From Verrucomicrobiota bacterium (GTDB taxonomy: Bacteria; Verrucomicrobiota; Verrucomicrobiia; Limisphaerales; JADLHS01): a DNA stretch of 64,000 nt. Position numbers and translations under genes: made by a program. The notes below the pieces were generated by a model. The model saw nothing but the letters and a program-made list of their open reading frames with translations, did no database searches and was not told the origin of the DNA. Positions 45,869 to 54,580 of the stretch are shown in pieces (positions within the stretch are counted from its first letter, which is position 1; every line of letters starts with the position of its first letter). The stretch spans positions 124,001-188,000 of the forward strand of contig JAKQDQ010000178.1 in assembly GCA_029573725.1 (NCBI GenBank), read 5' to 3'.

Positions 45869-46930
45869 TCAGCGGGGACGCGGCCGGGTTGAACGGGCAA
45901 AGACTGCGGTGCGGGATCTGCGCTGCCGCCGGCGCCGCAAGCTCATGATCACCAGCAGAAAAACCAGCAGCCCACCCACCTGAAAAACGGTTCGCCGCAG
46001 CCGCAGCTGCGGGGCATCCACCTGCTGGGGGCGCGCCGGCGACGCGTGGGCGGCCTGGGCGTTGGTCGCCACTGGCGGAGGAGTACCGGGGGCCGGTGCG
46101 GCGACTGAAGGAGAACGCTCCTGGTTGGTCCGTGCCGGCGTCAGCGCGGTTTGATTGCTGAAGGCATCCGGCGCCATCGGCAGGTAATAGGAAAAGTCTG
46201 CGGGTGGCGGAGCCAGGTCAGTTTGTTTGATGATCAGCGGCGGAGCCGTCGCGGGCGGCGGACGGACGGGCGGGCGGTCCGTCGCCAGGGGCAGGCGATC
46301 GGCCTCGGGGTATTCGGGAATCTCCAACGGCCAGGGTGGAGTGCTGACCGAGCAAGCGACGATCCGGCCCTTGACTGCGCGCAGGATGATCACGAAGGGC
46401 ATCTCCGTCTGACGTTGCTGGTCGCGATTCTCCTTGAAGGTGGCCGCGATCGTTTCGTCGCACGGGGTTCCGCGAACCGCATTTTCACCGGAGGTGACCA
46501 GCAACAAGGTAAGATGATCGGACTTGCTGATGATGGTGGTTGCCGCCTCCCAGATCACGGAAAGCTGCGGGGCATGTTCGTGTCGTTGTTGTTGCAGCAC
46601 CTGGGCAAATGTCCGGGCCAGCAACGGACTCGTGGCGGGCGTCCAGGTTTGTGCGGGCAGGGTGCCGGTCACCAACCGGTCGTTGAACAACCACAGGCCC
46701 AAAGAGGCGCGCGAACCCATCTGGCCGTTCAGTCCGGAGGCGATGATGTGGGCCACAAGTTTTTGAGTGTTTTCCGCGCGACTTTGCATCGGGGCGGAGG
46801 TTTCCACCACAAATAAAAACCGTTCGACCGGCGCAGAGGCGGCGCCGGTTTCCGGCCCGGCCCGGACGGCGGAACCGACCAGGACCAGCTGCAGCGGGAC
46901 GACCAGCAGGAAAAGACGGGAGGGCGACAT
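45869..46930 (-). CDS. Membrane-anchored vWA-like protein with degenerate metal site
   Basis: 353 residues. A signal peptide (LFLLVVPLQLVLVGSAVRA) is followed by a von Willebrand A-like domain: RFLFVVETSAPM where DxSxS would be expected, then ASLGLWLFNDRL and LTLLLVTSGENA. The metal-site residues are not conserved. A long Pro/Ala/Thr linker leads to a C-terminal membrane helix (VGGLLVFLLVIMSL) and an Arg-rich cytoplasmic end. It may sense or tether a partner outside the membrane. The ATG shares one base with the stop of the NYN-domain gene (TGATG), implying coupling. Confidence 0.6.
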   Translation of the reverse strand: MSPSRLFLLVVPLQLVLVGSAVRAGPETGAASAPVERFLFVVETSAPMQSRAENTQKLVAHIIASGLNGQMGSRASLGLWLFNDRLVTGTLPAQTWTPATSPLLARTFAQVLQQQRHEHAPQLSVIWEAATTIISKSDHLTLLLVTSGENAVRGTPCDETIAATFKENRDQQRQTEMPFVIILRAVKGRIVACSVSTPPWPLEIPEYPEADRLPLATDRPPVRPPPATAPPLIIKQTDLAPPPADFSYYLPMAPDAFSNQTALTPARTNQERSPSVAAPAPGTPPPVATNAQAAHASPARPQQVDAPQLRLRRTVFQVGGLLVFLLVIMSLRRRRQRRSRTAVFARSTRPRPR

Positions 46931-47394
46931 CAGCTTTGGCGGTAGCGTTTTTGTTCGTTGCGGTTGTATTCTCTCACACTTTCCCGCAGGGTCCGCAATG
47001 CACTTTCGACCAGCGCAATGAAATGGGAACAGGAAACCGCGCTGCCGCCGGCGGCGCTCACCGTGTCGCGTTCCGCATGGTCGTTGGTCACCACCAGCAC
47101 TTCACCGTATTCCTGGAAGCGATGTGTGACGCGCTCAATCAAATCGTCGGCGGTGCGCCCGCCGCTCGAAAACAGGACTTCCACGGCCGGAGTTCCGTCT
47201 TTCGGAACATGGGGCGGCGCACCGCTCCCGTCGAAAAAAATGGTGACGGGTGTGCCGACCGCATCCTGGTACTGGGTGAGGATCCGCACCAGTTCGTTCC
47301 GCGCGGCAGCAGAATGGGGCGGCGCGCCGCGTCTCAGGGCCGGCCAGTGATGCAACAGACTGTAGCCGTCAACCAGGATCCTTACCCAAGCCAT
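46930..47394 (-). CDS. NYN/YacP-like ribonuclease domain protein
   Basis: 154 residues. The NYN (PIN-like) fold opens with ILVDGYSLLHHWP, has the central FFDGSGAPP and GRTADDLIERV acidic motifs and the VVTNDHAERD strand. All four acidic positions expected for metal binding are visible. Relatives include Rae1/YacP, a ribosome-associated mRNA endonuclease of Bacillus. Its stop overlaps the vWA-like start, and a predicted promoter ends six bases before its ATG. Confidence 0.88.
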   Translation of the reverse strand: MAWVRILVDGYSLLHHWPALRRGAPPHSAAARNELVRILTQYQDAVGTPVTIFFDGSGAPPHVPKDGTPAVEVLFSSGGRTADDLIERVTHRFQEYGEVLVVTNDHAERDTVSAAGGSAVSCSHFIALVESALRTLRESVREYNRNEQKRYRQS

Positions 47395-47400
47395 GGAGGC

Positions 47401-47429
47401 AGTCTAATCACCCACCCCGGCACGGACAA
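47401..47429 (-). promoter_or_regulatory. Predicted promoter of the NYN gene, leaderless geometry
   Basis: On the minus strand TTGTCC (47429-47424), a 17-base spacer, TAGACT (47406-47401), then six bases to the ATG at 47394. Confidence 0.5.
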
Positions 47430-47506
47430 CTCCGGCACCCACCGGCCCGGCGAGGGCCGGGTCTGGACGCTTGCTGCGCCGGAGTGGCTGGTCTAGTTTG
47501 GCAGGC

Positions 47507-48379
47507 ATGGCGCGGCGCCTCGGGATTAAAAAGACCTACAAACTTTACATCGGCGGCAAGTTTCTGCGAAGCGAAAGCGGTCGCTATCTCGCCGCCCGGT
47601 CGGCCCGGGGATTGCACCTCGACAATTACAGCCATGCCTCGCGCAAAGACTTGCGTGACGCGGTTGTCGCCGCCCGCCACGCGCTGCCCGGCTGGAGCGG
47701 GGCCAGCGCCTATAACCGCGGCCAGATTCTCTATCGCGCTGCGGAGATGTTGCAGCACCGCGCGGGGGAGCTGACGACCGAGATTGCGCGGACGACTGGT
47801 GGCCGCCAGGCCGCAGCGCGACGCGAAGTGGTGCTGGCGATTGACCGACTGGTCCATTTTGCCGGCTGGGCGGACAAATACCCGCAGGTCTTCGGCAGCG
47901 TGAATCCGGTGGCGAGTGCACATTTTAATTTTTCAACGCTGGAGCCCACCGGGGTCGTCGCGGTCCTGCCTCCCGACGAGCCGGCTTTGCTGGCGTTGGT
48001 CTCCCTTCTCGCGCCCGTGCTGTTGAGCGGCAACACAACCGTCGTGATCGCCTCCGAAAGCTTTCCCCTGCCCGCCGTCACGTTCAGCGAAATCCTGGCC
48101 ACCAGCGATTTGCCCGGGGGGGCGGTGAATCTCCTCACCGGCCGGCGCACGGAATTGGCCCCGCATCTCGCTTCACACCTGGATGTAAACGCGATCGTGG
48201 ACGGCACGGGCGAGCCCGCATTGCGCGCGGTGCTGCAGGGGGGCACGGCGGTCAATTTGAAGCGCTACGTCCAGCGCGCGCTGCCCGCCAAGGCCTGGCA
48301 GACCGCCCGCGGCGAGGAGGCTTACGCCATCCTGGAGACGGTGGAATTGAAAACCACCTGGCATCCAATCGGACTGTAG
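47507..48379 (+). CDS. Half-length aldehyde dehydrogenase-like protein lacking the catalytic half
   Basis: 290 residues from ATG 47507. It aligns with the N-terminal, NAD-binding half of ALDHs: KLYIGGKFLRSESGRY, ASAYNRGQILYRAAEML, LEPTGVVAVLPPDEPALLAL and PGGAVNLLTGRRTELAP. The sequence then ends without the region carrying the catalytic Cys and Glu, so it is probably not an active dehydrogenase. Short ALDH-like proteins are known as partners next to full-length ALDHs, but none is adjacent here. It may be a stable accessory subunit or a decayed gene; the frame is intact. Confidence 0.75.
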   Translation: MARRLGIKKTYKLYIGGKFLRSESGRYLAARSARGLHLDNYSHASRKDLRDAVVAARHALPGWSGASAYNRGQILYRAAEMLQHRAGELTTEIARTTGGRQAAARREVVLAIDRLVHFAGWADKYPQVFGSVNPVASAHFNFSTLEPTGVVAVLPPDEPALLALVSLLAPVLLSGNTTVVIASESFPLPAVTFSEILATSDLPGGAVNLLTGRRTELAPHLASHLDVNAIVDGTGEPALRAVLQGGTAVNLKRYVQRALPAKAWQTARGEEAYAILETVELKTTWHPIGL

Positions 48380-48529
48380 CGGCGGCCGGGAGATCTCGTG
48401 CGGACGTCGCGCCTGCGCGAACCGACCCTGCCCCGGAATCCACGGGAAATCGTCCCGGGCAGACTCGGGAAAGGGTAACGCTCCCGGTGCCGGCGGAAAC
48501 CGCCGCTGGCGTCATTGAATGTTTGCGAC

Positions 48530-48535
48530 TATAAT
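48530..48535 (+). promoter_or_regulatory. Consensus -10 box upstream of the tail-specific protease gene
   Basis: A perfect TATAAT at 48530-48535, about 30 bases before the ATG at 48565. The -35 region (TGGCGT at 48507-48512) is weak, so activator dependence is possible. Confidence 0.45.
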
Positions 48536-48564
48536 CGGTCGAAATATCGCTTGGTTCATTCATT

Positions 48565-50931
48565 ATGCTCAAGTCACGACAGGTCAGGATGTTTATCGGG
48601 TTGTTGCTGGTGATGCTCATACCGGCGGGCCAGGGCGCGCGGGCCGATCAGATCGGACCTGCGCCGGCCCCGACGGAAAGGCGATCGCTGGCCCCCACCC
48701 CGGACGATGGCGAAATTGCGTATGTCACGGCGCGCGTGCTCGAGCAGGGACATTATCGCCAGCATCCGTTCGACGATGCTTATTCGGAGAAGTTTCTGCA
48801 AATGTACCTGCAGGCGCTTGATCCGCAACGATTGTATTTTACGCAAGCCGATCTGGCGGAATTCGCCCTGTATCGGGACCGGCTGGACAACCTGACCTTG
48901 GGACGGCGTCTGGCGGCGGACACCAAACCGGCCTACCGCATCTTCAACCGGTTCTTGGAGCGCCTCGATCAACGGGTCGCCTACGTTCAGGAGTTGCTGC
49001 AGCAGGAACAGTTCACCTTTGCGACGGATGAAAGCATCGTGGCCAATCGCAAGGAAGAACCCTACCCTGTTGACCTGGCCGAGGCGCGCCACCTCTGGCG
49101 GCAGCGCCTGCGCAGTGAATACCTGCAGGAAGTCATCGCCAAGTATGCCGAACGACAGAAGGCGGCCCGGGACGCCAGGAAAAAGGGAACGGCGGCCGGC
49201 CAGTCCACAACCCAGACCAACGCCGTGCCGGCGCCACCGGCAGACGTCCCGCCGGAGGCTGATGCCGCGGCAATCGTGGAGAAGTTGAACAAGCGGTACA
49301 CGCGCAACCAACACATCTACCATGAGCTCGACCAGCAGGATGTATTGGAGTTTTATCTGACGTCGCTGGCCCATGTGTACGATCCGCACTCCGATTATTT
49401 CAACCCGCGGCAGGCGGATAATTTCGCCATCGGCATGAATCTCTCGTTGTTCGGCATCGGCGCCGTCCTGCAGGCGGATGGTGAGGGATATTGCAAAATC
49501 GCCGACCTGAAGCCCGGCCCGGCCTCCAAAAGCGGCAAGATCAAGCGCGGCGACCGCATCGTCGCCGTCGCGCAAAGCAACGCGCCGCCGGTGGATGTGG
49601 TGGACATGAATCTCAACAAGATCGTGCAACTGGTGCGCGGGCCAAAAGGCTCGGAGGTCCGGCTCACCATGGTGTCCGCGGACAATACTTCGGATCGCTG
49701 GGAGGTGACGCTGATCCGCGAGGAGATCAAGCTCGATGATCAGGCGGCCAAGGCAAAAATCATTGATTTGCCGGACGCGGCGGGAAACATCGTGCGGATT
49801 GGGATCATTGATCTGCCTTCATTCTATGTGCCGATGGATTTGGGCAGAAACTCCCACAGCACGGACAAGGACAACGATGCGCACTACACTTCGCGGGATG
49901 TCGCGCGGCTGCTGACCAAGCTGAAGGCGGAAAAAGTCCAGGGAATCATCCTGGACTTGCGCCGGAACGGGGGCGGCTCACTGGAGGAGTGCGTCAAGCT
50001 GACGGGGTTGTTCATCAAGGATGGCCCCGTGGTGCAGGTGCGTGGTCCGGGGGGGGATCCCTTTATTGACAAGGACGACGACCGCTCCTTGCTCTATGAC
50101 GGTCCGCTCATCGTGCTGACCAGCCGGTTCAGCGCCTCGGCCTCGGAGATTCTGGCCGGCGCCCTGCAGGATTACAACCGGGCCCTCATCGTGGGCGATC
50201 TCTCCACGCACGGCAAAGGCACCGTGCAACAATTGAATCCCTTGCGCATGTTCATCTCCGAAGCGGACATGACCAACAATCCCGGCACGTTGAAGATCAC
50301 CAAGGCGAAATTTTACCGCGCCAGCGGGGCGTCCACGCAGTTGAAGGGGGTCAGTTCGGACATTGTGCTGCCATCCAAGTTGAATTACGCGAAGGACATT
50401 GGCGAAGCGGCACTGGAGAACGCGCTGCCGTGGGATGTCATCCGCAGCGCGCGCTACGAAAAGTTCAACCTGGTGCAACCCTACCTGGCGGAATTGCTGG
50501 CGCAGTCGAGCCAGCGGTTGAGCACCAACCAGGAATACATTTACATCCGCGAAGACATCGAACAATTCCGCAAAGCGCAGGCGGCAAACTCGGTCTCCTT
50601 GAACGAACAGCAGCGCATCCAGGAATGGGAGGAGGACGATGCACGACAGCGGGCGCGGGACCGCGAACGGCGGGCGCGCAAAACCACCCCGCCGACGGTT
50701 TACGAGTTGACGCTCAAACAGGTTGACCTGCCCGGACTGCCGCCGCCAGTGGCCTGGACCAACCTCGTGAATTCCACGGTGGCGGAGGATTTGCCCCCGG
50801 AGGAATTCGCACCGGACGCGCCCCCGGCCATTGACGCGCCGCTGGAGGAGACCCAGCAAATTTTGTTGGATTACATCCGGCTGCTTTCGCGAACCGACGT
50901 CGCGCTGCGCACGCCCGAGTCCGCTCCGTAA
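48565..50931 (+). CDS. prc: Carboxy-terminal (tail-specific) processing protease Prc
   Basis: 788 residues. A signal peptide (RMFIGLLLVMLIPAG) targets the periplasm. A helical N-terminal domain, a PDZ domain (about 290-385, with LKPGPASKSGKIKRGDRIVAV) and the S41 catalytic domain follow. The catalytic serine lies in SRFSASASEILAGAL and the lysine in STHGKGTVQQ. The C-terminal DUF3340-like region completes the E. coli Tsp/Prc architecture. Prc degrades or trims envelope proteins, including peptidoglycan hydrolases. An insertion with KKGTAAGQSTTQTNAVPAPP near 205-230 looks like a flexible linker. It heads a tight plus-strand run with the next three genes. Confidence 0.95.
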   Translation: MLKSRQVRMFIGLLLVMLIPAGQGARADQIGPAPAPTERRSLAPTPDDGEIAYVTARVLEQGHYRQHPFDDAYSEKFLQMYLQALDPQRLYFTQADLAEFALYRDRLDNLTLGRRLAADTKPAYRIFNRFLERLDQRVAYVQELLQQEQFTFATDESIVANRKEEPYPVDLAEARHLWRQRLRSEYLQEVIAKYAERQKAARDARKKGTAAGQSTTQTNAVPAPPADVPPEADAAAIVEKLNKRYTRNQHIYHELDQQDVLEFYLTSLAHVYDPHSDYFNPRQADNFAIGMNLSLFGIGAVLQADGEGYCKIADLKPGPASKSGKIKRGDRIVAVAQSNAPPVDVVDMNLNKIVQLVRGPKGSEVRLTMVSADNTSDRWEVTLIREEIKLDDQAAKAKIIDLPDAAGNIVRIGIIDLPSFYVPMDLGRNSHSTDKDNDAHYTSRDVARLLTKLKAEKVQGIILDLRRNGGGSLEECVKLTGLFIKDGPVVQVRGPGGDPFIDKDDDRSLLYDGPLIVLTSRFSASASEILAGALQDYNRALIVGDLSTHGKGTVQQLNPLRMFISEADMTNNPGTLKITKAKFYRASGASTQLKGVSSDIVLPSKLNYAKDIGEAALENALPWDVIRSARYEKFNLVQPYLAELLAQSSQRLSTNQEYIYIREDIEQFRKAQAANSVSLNEQQRIQEWEEDDARQRARDRERRARKTTPPTVYELTLKQVDLPGLPPPVAWTNLVNSTVAEDLPPEEFAPDAPPAIDAPLEETQQILLDYIRLLSRTDVALRTPESAP

Positions 50932-50951
50932 ACCACAAGATGAGGTGTTAG

Positions 50952-51524
50952 ATGAAGACGCTGGTTCTCTTGGGAATGATCACCGGCCTGGTCTGCTCCA
51001 GCTGGGGACAGGCGGGCCAGGCCCTGCGCCGCGCCCGGGAAATCTCCAATCAAAACAACGTCCGCCAGGGCGTGCCGTCTCCCGCTCCACAGCCGGCGGC
51101 GCCGCTGCCTGCGGGGGCGGGCACGAACCATGCCGTCGCAACCCAGCAGCAAAGTCTCGCGGCGCTGCAGGCGGATTTGGCCGGATTCAAGACGGGTGCC
51201 GTGGCCAGCGACGCGCAAAAGCAACAATTCACCGTGCATCTGGCCCGGGCGGTGCGCGGCCATAAACCGTCGCTGCCCAGCGTCCGGAAACTGGTGAATT
51301 CTCTTACCGCCGGTCTGAGCGGGGCGACGTTGACGGATGAGCAACGGGGCCGGCTCGCGCTGGATTTGGATGCCGTGTTGAACAGCCGCGACCAGTCGGC
51401 GGCTCAGTTCGATAAAATCATCGCTGACGTGCAGGCCATTCTGGAAGTCGGCACGTTGAAACGGAATCAGGCGGCAGGCATCGCCAATGATCTGAAACAA
51501 GTCGGCATGGAAATCCGTCGTTAA
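50952..51524 (+). CDS. Secreted protein of unknown function
   Basis: 190 residues with a signal peptide (KTLVLLGMITGLVCSSWG). A Pro/Ala linker precedes a helical domain in which two segments (SLAALQADLAGFKTG and GRLALDLDAVLNSRD) have a similar amphipathic pattern. No family is recognised. It starts 20 bp after prc and ends 12 bp before yacG. Confidence 0.6.
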   Translation: MKTLVLLGMITGLVCSSWGQAGQALRRAREISNQNNVRQGVPSPAPQPAAPLPAGAGTNHAVATQQQSLAALQADLAGFKTGAVASDAQKQQFTVHLARAVRGHKPSLPSVRKLVNSLTAGLSGATLTDEQRGRLALDLDAVLNSRDQSAAQFDKIIADVQAILEVGTLKRNQAAGIANDLKQVGMEIRR

Positions 51525-51536
51525 GCTGCCCCCGTC

Positions 51537-51782
51537 ATGGCCAACCCCCGGATCAAATGCCCCACCTGCCGGAAGACCGGTGACTGGTTTGCGGGGACGT
51601 ATGGCCCGTTTTGTTCGCAGCGCTGTCAACTGATTGATCTCGGGAAATGGCTGGAGGAAGAGCACCGCGTCAGCGTACCGGCCACCCCCGAAATGCCTGG
51701 AACGGCAGTCGAGGCGGCGACCAGCGAACATTTGGGGTCTGGAGGGGCTCCGGACCCTGGAAACTTGGGCCCGCTCTCCTGA
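51537..51782 (+). CDS. yacG: DNA gyrase inhibitor YacG-like zinc protein
   Basis: 81 residues. The zinc ribbon CPTCRKTGDWF followed by PFCSQRCQLIDLGKWLEE is the YacG signature, with four cysteines binding one zinc. E. coli YacG binds GyrB and inhibits gyrase. The C-terminal half here is a variable acidic/Gly-rich tail. msrA begins 4 bp downstream. Confidence 0.93.
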   Translation: MANPRIKCPTCRKTGDWFAGTYGPFCSQRCQLIDLGKWLEEEHRVSVPATPEMPGTAVEAATSEHLGSGGAPDPGNLGPLS

Positions 51783-51786
51783 CGCC

Positions 51787-52428
51787 ATGAAACATTGGCT
51801 CGGTCTGTCCTGGCTGGTCGCACTATTGTGCGGAATGGGGTGCCGGCCCGATCCCGCCCCGGTATTGTCACCATCTATGAAAATGCCTGCTCCGCCCAAC
51901 CGCTCCCTGGAATATGCCACGCTGGGAGGGGGATGTTTTTGGTGTACCGAAGCCGTGTTTCAGCTGCTTCCCGGCGTGATCGCCATCACGAACGGTTACG
52001 CCGGGGGGACCACTGCCAATCCGACCTACGAGGAGGTGTGTTCTGGTAAAACGGGACACGCGGAAGTTATCCAGGTTGAATTTGATCCCACCCGGGTCAG
52101 TTACGAAAAGATTCTGGAAACATTCTGGGAGGCACACGATCCCACCACCTTGAACCGGCAGGGCAACGATGTCGGCACACAATACCGCTCCATCATTCTC
52201 TATCACGATGCCCGGCAAAAAGCGGTGGCGGAACAATCCAAAACGGCGGCGCAGCGGCTTTTCGTGCAACCGATTTTAACGGAGATCGTTCCGTTTACCA
52301 CGTTTTACCCGGGCGAGGATTACCACCAAAACTACTACCGCTCGAATCCCAACCAGCCTTACTGCCGGGCAGTCATCCGCCCGAAAGTGGAAAAATTCCG
52401 GGCACAATTCCGTCCACCGCCCCAATGA
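51787..52428 (+). CDS. msrA: Lipoprotein peptide-methionine (S)-S-oxide reductase MsrA
   Basis: 213 residues from ATG 51787. The catalytic GCFWCTEAVF and the conserved GYAGGTTANPTYEEVCSG, HAEVIQVEFDP and TFYPGEDYHQNYY are all present. MsrA reduces S-methionine sulfoxide in proteins. Unlike the usual cytoplasmic enzyme, it has a lipoprotein-type signal (LSWLVALLCGMGC) and should be anchored to the envelope. The start chosen is 4 bp after yacG; longer readings overlap yacG and lose the signal. A minus-strand terminator hairpin begins 3 bp after its stop. Confidence 0.95.
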   Translation: MKHWLGLSWLVALLCGMGCRPDPAPVLSPSMKMPAPPNRSLEYATLGGGCFWCTEAVFQLLPGVIAITNGYAGGTTANPTYEEVCSGKTGHAEVIQVEFDPTRVSYEKILETFWEAHDPTTLNRQGNDVGTQYRSIILYHDARQKAVAEQSKTAAQRLFVQPILTEIVPFTTFYPGEDYHQNYYRSNPNQPYCRAVIRPKVEKFRAQFRPPPQ

Positions 52429-52430
52429 AA

Positions 52431-52453
52431 AGCCCGCCTGGAAATGGCGGGCT
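52431..52453 (-). terminator. Intrinsic terminator of the repeat-protein gene
   Basis: AGCCCGCC (52431-52438) pairs perfectly with GGCGGGCT (52446-52453) around a 7-nt loop. On the minus strand it is followed by TTTTCATT, and it lies 20 bp after the stop of the gene at 52473-53225. Confidence 0.65.
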
Positions 52454-52472
52454 GATGGGCAAAAAACTGCGG

Positions 52473-53225
52473 TTACGGAGCGGCAATGATTTCGGCGCGC
52501 TGCCGATGATATTCCTGCGGGGTGATCTGATCGGCTTTGTAACGGCTCAACAGGGCGTCCAATTTTTGTTGCTGGGCCGCCGAGAACGGCGAGGGGATCA
52601 GAGCCGCTGCCGGTGTGAGCCGGGGCGATGGCTGGGTGCTGACGACCCGCCGGTCCGGACCGGCGGGTGGGACGACGGGTTGCGCAGCCATTGCGCTACG
52701 AAGCGCTTCCTCCAGTTTCGCGGGGGTCTCATCCGCCGGCGCAGCCGGCACGTCGGCAAAACGGCGGTTGTCCGGCGCGGGCACGGACGGGGCGACTTCC
52801 ACGGGAGCAGAGATCACCGGCGTGGCGGGTGTCGCCACTGTCGCGGCAGCGGGTGTCTGTGTTCCCAAGGATTGACGTAACGCCTCTCTCAGCCGCGCGG
52901 TATTGGCATCGTCCTCCGGTTCGGTCCAGGCCGGGAAGGCTGGCTGGTGTTGCGGCGTCCCTTTGGCGGCAGGCGCTTCCACCGGGATCGGCACGACAAC
53001 AGTGGGTGTGGCGGCTGGCTTTGTCTCCGGCGTTGGGGGCGGGGTTGCCGGCTGGGGTTTTGCTGGAGCACTCGCGGGAGCGGATGCGCCCGGTTGACCC
53101 ATGGCCTGCCGCAGCGCTTCCCGCAGCCTGGCCTGTTCATCCGTGTCCGGTCCGGCCTGCGACAGGGTGGCGATCAAACCAACGGCAGCGACGCTCAGAA
53201 CCGCGAGAAATTTGGTGTTTTGCAT
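52473..53225 (-). CDS. Secreted protein with three LREALR repeats and a SHOCT-like end
   Basis: 250 residues from ATG 53225, with a signal peptide (FLAVLSVAAVGLIATLSQA). Three short helical motifs recur: ARLREALRQAMGQ, ARLREALRQSLGT and AKLEEALRSAMAA, separated by long Pro/Ala/Thr/Val linkers. The C-terminus (DALLSRYKADQITPQEYHRQ) looks like a SHOCT-type short helical hairpin. Such repeats could bind a partner in multiple copies or the cell wall. No known family covers the whole. It has its own terminator at 52431-52453 and converges on msrA. Confidence 0.65.
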   Translation of the reverse strand: MQNTKFLAVLSVAAVGLIATLSQAGPDTDEQARLREALRQAMGQPGASAPASAPAKPQPATPPPTPETKPAATPTVVVPIPVEAPAAKGTPQHQPAFPAWTEPEDDANTARLREALRQSLGTQTPAAATVATPATPVISAPVEVAPSVPAPDNRRFADVPAAPADETPAKLEEALRSAMAAQPVVPPAGPDRRVVSTQPSPRLTPAAALIPSPFSAAQQQKLDALLSRYKADQITPQEYHRQRAEIIAAP

Positions 53226-53394
53226 ACGATTCAACGATCTCCAGCTTTTCCTTACGTTTACGTGATATTGACGCAATGCGCAATAGGTTTCCCGCAGTTT
53301 TGCTTCCCGGATTATACGTTCCCTTCCGATCCCGGAAGATCGTTTCCACCTTAAACCTGCTGACCGCCGGCCGATTTCAGGCGCTGGTCGTTCT

Positions 53395-54561
53395 TTAACG
53401 CCCGGACTTTGGTGCTGCCGGCCGGGTCTCGTGGGCGGAGCCGGCCAAGTTCCGCCAGAGACCTGCGAAGGGGTAGTAAATGATCGTCTGCGCAACGATT
53501 CTGCGCACCTCGGATCGGGGCACCTTGACCCGCCCGCCGGTCAAAATCGTTCCGCAGCGCAAGCGCGTCAAAGTTTTCAAGCCGATGAGAATCGGCCAGG
53601 CACAGGCGAGGCGCACCCGTATTTGGCAGCGTGGAATCGAGTTGGTATAAGCCCATCCGGCGCGCAACTGCGATTCCGCCCGATCCAGCCAATGGTGGTA
53701 AACCGGACGCAATTTTTCCTCCTGGGCCGGTGACAGCAGGTCGTCCGGCTGCAATCCCCGGGCGGCCAACTGGTCGGCAGGCACGTAGCAGCGGCCATTC
53801 TGCAAATCGCCGGGGAGATCGCGCAGGATGTTGACGAGTTGCAGGCCCTGGCCGAATTGCACCGCTTGCGCCAGCAATTGGTCGTCATCCAAACGGGCAT
53901 GGGGAAACAGGTGTGCCCGGCACATTGTTGTCCAAAACTCCCCAACGCAGCCGGCCACCCGATAGGTGTAATCTTCCAGTGCCGCGGCATTGGGCAGGGG
54001 AATGATATTTGCGCGGGACGCACCCTCAAAGCGGCGCAAATCCAACTCCTGACCGCTGATGATGATTGCCAGCACCTGGCGCACGCGGCCCAGATCGGCG
54101 TCGGTCAGTTCCTGCAAAGCGCCGAGAGTAAACTCCACTTCGGCCAGCAATCGGCGCTCGGCGGGATTGCCTGTCCACGGCTCCGGGAACTCCAACCGCA
54201 ACGGCGTGGCGGCGGCGGTCAAAATCCGGGCGCGCAGCTGTCGCAGGATTTCGAGCCGTTGATTCACCGGCACGATTTCCGTGTCGGCAATTGTGTCGGT
54301 GGTGCGCGCCAGCAGGTAGGCGAGACTGATCGGAAACCGGATGGCGCGCGGCAGCACCCGCAGCGTCAAATGGAACGAGCGGGAGGTTTGTTGGAGCAGC
54401 GTGTTAAACTGTCGCCCGCCGGCGGTCGCGATTTCAGACACCCCGGGACTATCTTGAATGTGGCGGAAAAAATCCAGCGCGGAGCCGTTCCGGCAGCCGC
54501 CCGCACCCGGCGGGGTGCGGCTCCCAGCCTGTCGGAACAACGCGCGTGGAGCAACATTCAC
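53395..54561 (-). CDS. Squalene/phytoene synthase family protein
   Basis: 388 residues of the trans-isoprenyl head-to-head synthase fold. The two Asp-rich motifs are visible as RTTDTIADTE and QLVNILRDLPGD, with RFPISLAYLLARTTD before the first and GRCYVPADQLAARG after the second. These enzymes condense two farnesyl or geranylgeranyl diphosphates. The second motif is DLPGD rather than DxxED, and closely related families (squalene synthase, HpnC/HpnD, phytoene synthase) cannot be separated by eye. With HpnH- and HpnG-like genes in the window, a hopanoid or squalene role is plausible. It follows the DUF2959 gene by 19 bp. Confidence 0.85.
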   Translation of the reverse strand: MNVAPRALFRQAGSRTPPGAGGCRNGSALDFFRHIQDSPGVSEIATAGGRQFNTLLQQTSRSFHLTLRVLPRAIRFPISLAYLLARTTDTIADTEIVPVNQRLEILRQLRARILTAAATPLRLEFPEPWTGNPAERRLLAEVEFTLGALQELTDADLGRVRQVLAIIISGQELDLRRFEGASRANIIPLPNAAALEDYTYRVAGCVGEFWTTMCRAHLFPHARLDDDQLLAQAVQFGQGLQLVNILRDLPGDLQNGRCYVPADQLAARGLQPDDLLSPAQEEKLRPVYHHWLDRAESQLRAGWAYTNSIPRCQIRVRLACAWPILIGLKTLTRLRCGTILTGGRVKVPRSEVRRIVAQTIIYYPFAGLWRNLAGSAHETRPAAPKSGR

Positions 54562-54580
54562 GGTCCCTGGTCCGGGTCCG

